Source of the DNA: Candidatus Bathyarchaeota archaeon
GTDB taxonomy: Archaea; Thermoproteota; Bathyarchaeia; TCS64
NCBI GenBank assembly: GCA_026014515.1
Contig: JAOZIG010000450.1
Coordinates: 1-5,691 of the forward strand
Direction of reading: 5' to 3'
DNA length: 5,691 bases
Shown here one piece after another: positions 1 to 5,239 of this stretch. The notes beneath the pieces are model-generated. The model was not told the origin of the DNA and did no database searches. It saw nothing but the letters and a program-made list of their open reading frames with translations. The position numbers and the translations under genes were made by a program. Within the stretch, counting starts at the first letter, position 1. Each line of letters starts with the position of its first letter.

Positions 1-1
1 A

Positions 2-2248
2 GAAGACCGCGAAGTAGAAATAGTACAGGTATCAGCCCTCAGAGAGACACAGTTTGAGATAATATATCCTGAGCCTCAGCCAGAGGATTATGATTTGAGT
101 AACAAGTTGTTTACTCACCCTGATGTAGCTGTGAGGCTTCGCGTGATGAAGGACCTTATCGAGAACCATGATACCACTCTCATATTTACAAACACTCGAA
201 GCACAAGCGAGGCGCTGACAAGCAGGTTCAACATCTGGGACACAGAGTTCCCACTAAGCATCCACCACGGCTCACTGGCAAAAACAAGCAGGATCGCTAC
301 CGAGAAGGGTCTTAGAGCCGGTGACCTACGTACCGTTATCTGTACGAGCAGTCTTGAGCTGGGTATAGACATTGGGCGAATTGATTTGGTTATCCAGTAT
401 AATAGCCCAAGACAAGTTACTAGACTTCTTCAGCGTGTTGGTCGTAGTGGTCACAGCATAGATGAGACCAGTAAGGGGGTCATCGTGGCGTTGAACAGCG
501 ACGACGCCATGGAGAGCATGGTCATCTGTAGACGAGCCTTGCTTGAGATTATGGAGCCTTTGCAGGTCCCTGAGAAGCCGTTTGATGTCTTGGTTAACCA
601 GATGATAGCTGAGTTGATGCAAAACAGTCGTCTCTATATCCTCCAGTACATGAACCTCTTCAAAAACGCGTACCCATACAGGGAACTAGAGGAAACAGAC
701 ATCATAGGCGCAGCCAACTACATGCACGACAGGTTCCCAAGACTAGCATGGTTCAGCCCAGAGGACGAGGTGCTCATCAAGCCAAGGGGCAGCCGCAAAA
801 CCATGTACCGGTACTTCTTCAACAACCTCAGCATGATACCAGACGAGAAAGATTATCTGATTGTTGATGTGGACGGAGACACACCAGTAGGCATTCTACA
901 GGAGGCGTTTGTCGCTGAGTACGCTAAACCCGGCGTTAAGTTCACTCTCAGAGGAAGCGCTTGGAAGATACTCAACATCCACAACGATAAAATCTATGTC
1001 AGAGCCGAGGACGACCCCACCGGAGCTATCCCAAGCTGGGTAGGTGAACAGATACCTGTACCCTTTGAGGTAGCCATGGAGGTCGGGGAAGTCAAACGCT
1101 TCGTAGAGGACAGCCTCAATCATGGTGAGTCAGTGGACTGGGTAGCAAATGCCCTCAGCGAGAGATATCCAGCTAAACCTGAGACAATGAAGCGCATACT
1201 CAGAGAGATGGTAGATCATCACAGACACGGCTACCCCTTACCCACAGATCAACGAGTGCTGGTGGAAGACTGGGATGACAACGTGATAATCCACGCAAAC
1301 TTTGGAAGCCTAGCCAACAGAACCCTTTCCAGAATAGTGGGGCACGTTATCAGCGAGGCCACTGGTTACCCAGTTGGGGTCCAACAGGACACCTATATGA
1401 TAATCACCCAGACCGTGGGAGAGGTTAACGCAAGATACGTTGCACGAATGCTCAAGACCCTAGCAAAGAAAGACCTCACAGACACCATCAAGGAGGCAGT
1501 AACCAAGACAGGGCTATTCAAGAAACGCCTCATCAACGTAGCCCGCAAGGCAGGAGCCCTAAGCAAGTTCGCTAATTTTAGCAACATAACCCTTGGAAGG
1601 TTGATGAAGAGCTTTGAGGGTACGATAATCTTTGATGAAGCCATGAAGGATACCCTCAGACAAGACCTTGACGTTGAAACCACACTGGAACTGCTTCGAA
1701 TGATGGCTGAAGGCGACATCGAGGTTACAGTCCTTGAGACAGAGGACGAGGTTAGCCCACTGGGTCAGCTTGGCGTTGATAGCATCAGCATGAAGGTGGA
1801 CATCGTACCACCGGAAAAGATCACGAAGATCATCATCGAGTCAGCTAAAGCGCGTCTCTACAACGAGACCAGAATACTCACATGTCTAGGAAAACATGAC
1901 TGGCTACAAGAGATGCAGGTTGGAGACTTCCAGGACAAGATACAGTGCCCCATCTGTGGAAGCACAGAGATAGCTGTACTGGACAGGACACCAGAGGAGG
2001 CTGCTGAGATGATGGCGAGGACCAAGGGAAGATACAAGTTTGATCCACCTTGGTGGTGGAAACAAGGAGAAGACTCGTCAAAACTAGTCTCCATCTATGG
2101 ACGCCGGGCTGGTATCATCGCTGCTGCTAAACGCGTTGAGAACGAGATAGCGTGGGATATTCTGGCTGAGACCGAGGGTGAAGGTGACGAGTTCTTTGAA
2201 AGAATCGTTGAGGCAGAGCGAGAAGCCTTGAAGAAACGCTTCATGTAG
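2..2248 (+). CDS. lhr: Lhr-family superfamily 2 helicase, C-terminal part (5' partial)
   Basis: This is an ATP-dependent 3'-5' nucleic-acid translocase of the Lhr family, known to unwind DNA and RNA-DNA hybrids and linked to repair or RNA handling. The frame is open to the left edge, so the TTG at 95 is an internal Leu codon, not a start. Numbering the 748 visible residues from the edge, RecA domain 2 is present: motif IV TLIFTNTRS (about 59-67), HHGSL (88-92), motif V TSSLELGIDIG (115-125) and motif VI QRVGRSGH (144-151). Winged-helix and Lhr core domains follow. A possible metal site has C628, H632, C649 and C652 (CPIC). The end resembles the archaeal Lhr tail (SKLVSIYGRRAG, then a charged helix). 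Walker A and the DExH box must lie upstream, in roughly 200 missing residues. The family is certain; the Lhr subclass is not. Confidence 0.95.
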   Translation, partial: EDREVEIVQVSALRETQFEIIYPEPQPEDYDLSNKLFTHPDVAVRLRVMKDLIENHDTTLIFTNTRSTSEALTSRFNIWDTEFPLSIHHGSLAKTSRIATEKGLRAGDLRTVICTSSLELGIDIGRIDLVIQYNSPRQVTRLLQRVGRSGHSIDETSKGVIVALNSDDAMESMVICRRALLEIMEPLQVPEKPFDVLVNQMIAELMQNSRLYILQYMNLFKNAYPYRELEETDIIGAANYMHDRFPRLAWFSPEDEVLIKPRGSRKTMYRYFFNNLSMIPDEKDYLIVDVDGDTPVGILQEAFVAEYAKPGVKFTLRGSAWKILNIHNDKIYVRAEDDPTGAIPSWVGEQIPVPFEVAMEVGEVKRFVEDSLNHGESVDWVANALSERYPAKPETMKRILREMVDHHRHGYPLPTDQRVLVEDWDDNVIIHANFGSLANRTLSRIVGHVISEATGYPVGVQQDTYMIITQTVGEVNARYVARMLKTLAKKDLTDTIKEAVTKTGLFKKRLINVARKAGALSKFANFSNITLGRLMKSFEGTIIFDEAMKDTLRQDLDVETTLELLRMMAEGDIEVTVLETEDEVSPLGQLGVDSISMKVDIVPPEKITKIIIESAKARLYNETRILTCLGKHDWLQEMQVGDFQDKIQCPICGSTEIAVLDRTPEEAAEMMARTKGRYKFDPPWWWKQGEDSSKLVSIYGRRAGIIAAAKRVENEIAWDILAETEGEGDEFFERIVEAEREALKKRFM

Positions 2249-2280
2249 TATACATGTAAACAGTCTACTAGTGCGGTTGT

Positions 2281-2288
2281 TTTATATT
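2281..2288 (+). promoter_or_regulatory. TATA box of the 144-residue protein gene
   Basis: TTTATATT is centred about 26 bases before the ATG at 2310. Archaeal transcription usually starts 22-27 bases after the TATA centre, so the transcript would begin at or within a few bases of the start codon (leaderless). No Shine-Dalgarno sequence precedes the ATG, which agrees. The bases just upstream are not a good BRE. It also shows that this gene need not depend on transcription from lhr. Confidence 0.55.
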
Positions 2289-2309
2289 CGGTTCTAATGG
2301 GGGTTCTTT

Positions 2310-2744
2310 ATGGTTGATCTTAGTCCCAATACGTTAGAGCTAATAGAGGATATCAATAGACTCGGAGTTTCATGTGAAGAGGTTGAAACCCTTGAGAGAT
2401 GTGAAACAATAACCAATCTCATAATTGATGAGGTATTTACCATGTTCAATGATCCCAAGCTTGTAGAGGACCTCAAATGGCTTCAGATGGAACACAGGAC
2501 TCCCAATATGCATCGGTGGAGAAACATCGTCGAGTTAACAGAGAGTATGTTTAGCGAGGTTGGTGGGGCTGAACGAGTAAAGGGTTATCACATGTTGGAA
2601 CAGCCGTGTAAGGATGTTACAGATGAGGAGCTAGAGTTGATCGAGGATAAGGAAACTAGTGATACCATCCACAAGATAAAACACATCCATGAGGCAACAC
2701 TCAAGCGTATGTCATACCTTGTTGAGAAATGCTACTACAAGTAA
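2310..2744 (+). CDS. Uncharacterised helical protein, 144 residues
   Basis: I do not recognise this family. The protein is soluble-looking, with no signal peptide or membrane segment, and is rich in Glu, Asp, Lys and Ile/Leu in patterns that suggest mostly alpha helices. Four Cys (22, 31, 100, 141) and six His (62, 68, 94, 121, 125, 127) are scattered; the stretch HKIKHIHEAT (121-130) has three His on a likely helix, but no classical metal motif such as CxxC is present. A Gly-containing turn (SEVGGAERV, 82-90) probably separates an N-terminal from a C-terminal helical bundle. Codon use resembles its neighbours, and the ORF has its own TATA box at leaderless spacing, which supports a real gene. 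It lies 61 bases after lhr and 71 bases before aroM on the same strand. No function can be assigned from context. Confidence 0.8.
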   Translation: MVDLSPNTLELIEDINRLGVSCEEVETLERCETITNLIIDEVFTMFNDPKLVEDLKWLQMEHRTPNMHRWRNIVELTESMFSEVGGAERVKGYHMLEQPCKDVTDEELELIEDKETSDTIHKIKHIHEATLKRMSYLVEKCYYK

Positions 2745-2778
2745 CCCTGTTTCATAGGATATTTTCTATTGATTGAGA

Positions 2779-2792
2779 GGAAATCATATAGG
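2779..2792 (+). promoter_or_regulatory. BRE plus TATA box of aroM
   Basis: GGAAAT (2779-2784) fits the archaeal BRE consensus RNWAAW and is followed directly by CATATAGG (2785-2792). The TATA centre is about 27 bases before the ATG at 2816, predicting a transcript that starts within a few bases of the start codon. This is the clearest promoter in the window. A second AT-rich element, TATACTA at 2794-2800, is less well placed. Confidence 0.6.
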
Positions 2793-2815
2793 GTATACTA
2801 GGCATCAACATAGTC

Positions 2816-3478
2816 ATGAAACAGATAGGTATGCTTACTATAGGTCAGTCACCACGAGACGACCTGATCCCCGGACTCATGAATATACTAGGAGAAGAGT
2901 TTGAGATCATACAGGCAGGAGCCCTTGATGATCTAACCTACGAGGAGATACAGGATATCGAGCTCAACCCCGAGCACTATATTCTTGTGAGTAGGATGCG
3001 GGACGGACGCGAGATAAAGATAACCAAGAAATTTGTTGTGCCACGGATGCAGAAACAACTTGACAAGATCGAGGCACAGGGCGTCAGACTCACAGTAGTA
3101 ATGTGTACAGGCAAGTTCCCCCAGTTCAAGTCAAATGGACTTGTGGTCACACCAAGCGAGGTACTCAAGGGAGTGGTTGAGGGCAGTCTCAAAGCTGGTA
3201 AACTAGCTATCGTATACCCAACAAAGGAACAGATCGCTTACGCTGAACGCGACTTTGGGCGAGAAGGCATCACGTTATACGCTGACTCTGTCTCACCATA
3301 TGAGCCAGAGGATGTGGAGGGTTTGTTGAGGAGACTCAAGGCAGAGGACCCTGATTTGATATTCTTGAACTGTTTCGGTTTTCCGTTAGATATTAAACAA
3401 AAGATAGTTGAAACAACTGGAAAACCAACCATACACAGCAGCGGATTAATCGCCCGCGTCCTCAAAGAGCTAATCTAG
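2816..3478 (+). CDS. aroM: AroM family protein
   Basis: The protein belongs to the AroM family, which shares the Asp/Glu racemase-like fold and has no established reaction. The name comes from the E. coli aroL-yaiA-aroM operon, not from a known shikimate step. The N-terminal signature LTIGQSPRDDLIP (7-19) is diagnostic, followed by AGALDDLTYEEI (34-45) and VSRMRDGREI (58-67). Two Cys sit where the fold places its catalytic pair, one in each half: C97 in VVMCTGKF and C186 in LNCFGFP. Length (220 residues) is normal and the end HSSGLIARVLKEL matches the family. In bacteria aroM often lies beside DUF1177 and transporter genes; none is here. Its stop is one base from the stop of the opposing rlmE. 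Family assignment is firm; substrate unknown. Confidence 0.9.
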   Translation: MKQIGMLTIGQSPRDDLIPGLMNILGEEFEIIQAGALDDLTYEEIQDIELNPEHYILVSRMRDGREIKITKKFVVPRMQKQLDKIEAQGVRLTVVMCTGKFPQFKSNGLVVTPSEVLKGVVEGSLKAGKLAIVYPTKEQIAYAERDFGREGITLYADSVSPYEPEDVEGLLRRLKAEDPDLIFLNCFGFPLDIKQKIVETTGKPTIHSSGLIARVLKELI

Positions 3479-3479
3479 G

Positions 3480-4187
3480 TTACTCTTTTTCATCCCAGAA
3501 GAGTTGATCTCCGGGGATTGGTTCATCTTCCTCTTCTTCAAATCCTTTCTCTCGGTACTCTCGTGGGAGTTTTCGATCTGGTCTGAGTTTGTGGGCTACT
3601 ATATATCGTTCTGCGCTTTGTTTTCTGCTCGCGCTTGGCTTGAAGTTTTTCACGAACTCGAACATATCCTTGACTTCGCGGATGTACTTGTTGTGTTCTC
3701 CGCCTTGGAATATCTTGACAACGAACCAGCCATCATTTTTCAGCAGTTTATCGCATAATCTGAGGGCTATTCTTGCGAGGTGTATCTGTCGGAACTGGTC
3801 AACATCCCACTCACCGATAACATCAGGCGCCATATCAGACAAAATAACGTCAGCCTTACCCTCAAAGGCGTTCAATATCTCTTCTTGAACTTCAAGGTCA
3901 CGTACATCACCTACGATGGTAGCTACGTTTTCAGAATATAGCGGTTTGATGGCTCTGAGGTCTACGCCAAGTACTCGTCCGTCATAGGCGTCCACGTATT
4001 CGCTGGCTACTTGTAGCCATCCTCCGGGGGCTGCGCCTAGGTCCAGTACTTTTTCTGCTTCGTCAAATATCCCGAACTTGTTCTGTATTTGTTTTAGTTT
4101 ATAGCTTGCTCTAGATCTGTAGCCTTCTTCTTTGGCTTTGTTGTAGTAGTGTTCGTCTTTTCGTTCGTGAAGCCAGCGGTTTGACAT
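3480..4187 (-). CDS. rlmE: 23S rRNA 2'-O-ribose methyltransferase RlmE/FtsJ
   Basis: This SAM-dependent enzyme methylates a ribose 2'-OH in the A-loop region of large-subunit rRNA (U2552 in E. coli), a late ribosome assembly step. The start at 4187 gives the usual archaeal N-terminus (MSNRWLHERKDEHYY), then GYRSRASYKL. The K-D-K-E catalytic tetrad is complete: K30 (RASYKL), D118 (SDMAPD), K158 (VVKIFQGG) and E193 (SAERYIVA). The SAM-binding loop is LDLGAAPGGW (48-57), with GVDLRAIKP (74-82) as the next strand. After the fold ends near residue 200, a tail of about 30 residues is strongly acidic (EEEEDEP, 217-223). There is no TRAM domain, which some archaeal homologues carry. The gene is divergent from the NTF2-like gene and convergent with aroM. 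Identification is secure; the exact target nucleotide in this organism is inferred. Confidence 0.96.
   Translation of the reverse strand: MSNRWLHERKDEHYYNKAKEEGYRSRASYKLKQIQNKFGIFDEAEKVLDLGAAPGGWLQVASEYVDAYDGRVLGVDLRAIKPLYSENVATIVGDVRDLEVQEEILNAFEGKADVILSDMAPDVIGEWDVDQFRQIHLARIALRLCDKLLKNDGWFVVKIFQGGEHNKYIREVKDMFEFVKNFKPSASRKQSAERYIVAHKLRPDRKLPREYREKGFEEEEDEPIPGDQLFWDEKE
3486..3490 (+). terminator. Possible T-rich terminator for aroM
   Basis: A run of five T lies 8 bases after the aroM stop, inside the last codons of rlmE on the opposite strand. Archaeal RNA polymerase can stop at short T-runs without a hairpin, and I see no hairpin here. The run is short, so this is tentative; it would give a transcript that barely overlaps the rlmE mRNA. 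Confidence 0.25.
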
Positions 4188-4210
4188 TGTACAACGGGCA
4201 ATAGAGTATG

Positions 4211-4220
4211 GAACTTTATG
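4211..4220 (-). promoter_or_regulatory. Weak TATA-like element of rlmE
   Basis: Read on the minus strand, CATAAAGTTC is centred about 28-29 bases before the rlmE ATG at 4187. This would again give a nearly leaderless mRNA. The match to a TATA box is modest and no good BRE precedes it. It lies in the space left free if the divergent gene starts at 4268. Confidence 0.35.
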
Positions 4221-4229
4221 AAGGTTGCT

Positions 4230-4246
4230 GGAAATATGTTATAAAT
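4230..4246 (+). promoter_or_regulatory. BRE-like and TATA box of the NTF2-like gene
   Basis: TTATAAAT (4239-4246) is a strong TATA box; GGAAAT (4230-4235), a match to BRE consensus RNWAAW, lies three bases upstream of it. The TATA centre is about 26 bases before the ATG at 4268, so that codon would be at the 5' end of the mRNA. The box lies downstream of the earlier in-frame ATG at 4208 and therefore argues against that start. Confidence 0.55.
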
Positions 4247-4267
4247 CATCAACCATTGCTCCACTAT

Positions 4268-4675
4268 ATGCAGTCTGATGAAGTACGAAGGATGCTCATT
4301 GCCCGGTTTGAGGAAAATATCAAGGCTCACCTTAGAGGAGATGTTGAGTTTATCCTAGCGGACCAAGCACCTGATTTCTGGGTCATGCAGGAGGGCGAGA
4401 TCACGTATCCATCCCTTACTGAGCAACGTGAACGGTTTACCAACTACCTAGCAAACACCAACTTCCATGAGTACAGTAGCTTGATGACACCAGAGATCGA
4501 GTTTAGCGATGACAGGAAATCTGCGTGGGGAAAATACCGTGTACGTGTCAGAGGAGAGACAGTGAACAGTGATGGTTCATTGAGTGAGCTTGATTTTGTC
4601 TGTGCTTGGGTCTGGTTGTTTAGACTAGTTGATGGTCGGTGGCTCAGGGTGGGTGAGGTCTCTACTTGGAGATGA
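4268..4675 (+). CDS. NTF2/SnoaL-like fold protein, 135 residues
   Basis: The protein appears to have the NTF2-like cone fold (SnoaL/DUF4440 type), a small scaffold used for ligand binding or catalysis. What shows it: an N-terminal helix with the typical HLRGDVEFILADQAPD segment (21-36), a middle helix (LTEQRERFTNYLAN), then beta strands ending in AWVWLFRLVDGRWLRVGEVS (113-132), where an aromatic strand, a DGRW turn and a final strand are hallmarks of the fold. Catalytic residues cannot be assigned, so the role is unknown. I place the start at 4268 because a TATA box 26 bases upstream predicts a leaderless mRNA. The in-frame ATG at 4208 would add 20 residues unlike the family and would lie upstream of that TATA box. 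The gene is divergent from rlmE and 51 bases before rubrerythrin. Confidence 0.8.
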   Translation: MQSDEVRRMLIARFEENIKAHLRGDVEFILADQAPDFWVMQEGEITYPSLTEQRERFTNYLANTNFHEYSSLMTPEIEFSDDRKSAWGKYRVRVRGETVNSDGSLSELDFVCAWVWLFRLVDGRWLRVGEVSTWR

Positions 4676-4682
4676 TTAACAG

Positions 4683-4689
4683 TTTATAG
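4683..4689 (+). promoter_or_regulatory. TATA box of rubrerythrin
   Basis: TTTATAG is centred at 4686, predicting transcription start near 4711-4713 and a 5' leader of about 15 bases before the ATG at 4727. An alternative element, CAATATGA around 4699-4706, would put the start at the ATG itself. Either way, the upstream in-frame ATG at 4703 would probably not be in the mRNA or would be too close to its end. A weak Shine-Dalgarno-like GTGAT lies at 4718-4722. Confidence 0.45.
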
Positions 4690-4696
4690 CCCACCG

Positions 4697-4714
4697 TTCA
4701 ATATGATTCAATAT
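4697..4714 (+). repeat. Direct repeat TTCAATAT, possible operator
   Basis: Two exact copies of TTCAATAT (4697-4704 and 4707-4714) are spaced 10 bases start to start, one DNA turn, so both face the same side of the helix. They cover the predicted rubrerythrin transcription start. A regulator bound here could block transcription. Repeats of eight AT-rich bases can also arise by chance, so the regulatory reading is inference. Confidence 0.35.
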
Positions 4715-4726
4715 TCTGTGATAGAA

Positions 4727-5230
4727 ATGACTAAAACAATGGATAACTTGGCGGAAGCCTTTGCGGGGGAAAGCCAAGCAAACAGAAAATACCTAGCATT
4801 TGCCAAACGAGCAGACGACGAGGGATACCCACAGGTAGCAAAACTATTCAGGGCGGCAGCCGCAGCCGAGACAGTACACGCTCATAATCATCTAAGGATC
4901 ATGGGTGGAATTCACACCACCAAGGAGAACATCATGGAAGCCATCAATGGTGAGACCTATGAGTTCAACAACATGTACCCAGATTTCATTGAGACCGCAA
5001 AAGAGGAAAACGAGAAACAAGCCCTATGGAGCTTTAACATAGCAAACGAGGTTGAGAAGATTCACGCTGATCTCTACAAGAAAGCATCAGAGGTTCTCAA
5101 CAAAGACAAAGACCTTGAAGAAGTCGATTACTATGTCTGTAACGTTTGTGGAAACACTGTTGAGGGTAATCCACCAGACAAGTGCCCAATCTGTAAGGCT
5201 GGTAAGAAAGCCTTCGACAAGGTGGACTAG
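4727..5230 (+). CDS. rbr: Rubrerythrin (diiron plus rubredoxin domain)
   Basis: Rubrerythrin is a cytoplasmic peroxidase that reduces hydrogen peroxide with electrons from rubredoxin-like partners, protecting anaerobes. With the start at 4727 (167 residues), the four-helix diiron domain comes first: AFAGESQANRKY with ligand E15, AETVHAHNH with E48 and H51, GETYEFNNMYP with E76 and E79, and NEVEKIHADLY with E110 and H113. The C-terminal rubredoxin-like domain follows, with C138-x2-C141 and C153-x2-C156 (YVCNVCG, KCPICKAG) for one iron. All expected ligands are present, so it should be active. The start MTKTMDNLAEAF fits the family; the in-frame ATG at 4703 adds eight residues and lies too near the TATA box. 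It ends nine bases from the opposing trm1 stop. A direct repeat upstream may control it. Confidence 0.96.
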   Translation: MTKTMDNLAEAFAGESQANRKYLAFAKRADDEGYPQVAKLFRAAAAAETVHAHNHLRIMGGIHTTKENIMEAINGETYEFNNMYPDFIETAKEENEKQALWSFNIANEVEKIHADLYKKASEVLNKDKDLEEVDYYVCNVCGNTVEGNPPDKCPICKAGKKAFDKVD

Positions 5231-5239
5231 ACTCCACGC

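Noticed and set aside
95..97. TTG as the start of the Lhr gene
   Set aside because: The frame is open from base 2 with Lhr-like residues before it, and the N-terminal helicase domain is missing; it is an internal Leu codon.
115..1719. Minus-strand open frames opposite lhr (for example 115-372, 326-622, 896-1123, 1393-1719)
   Set aside because: Their translations have no recognisable motifs and they lie entirely opposite a conserved gene; they are shadows.
2248..2258. Palindromes GTATAC and TACATGTA just after the lhr stop
   Set aside because: They overlap, are short and AT-rich, and have no T-run or partner site; chance is the simplest explanation.
2745..2815. Possible small RNA or terminator hairpin between the 144-residue gene and aroM
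   Set aside because: Only short T-runs (TTT, TTTT) and the aroM promoter are visible; I find no stable stem and no C/D-box pair.
3504..3888. Plus-strand open frames opposite rlmE, one with a hydrophobic Phe-rich start
   Set aside because: They are antisense to a fully conserved methyltransferase and the hydrophobic stretch comes from reading the acidic tail codons backwards.
4245..4255. C-box-like TTGATGA on the minus strand
   Set aside because: No D box (CTGA) at a fitting distance and it lies beside the TATA box; not a C/D guide RNA.
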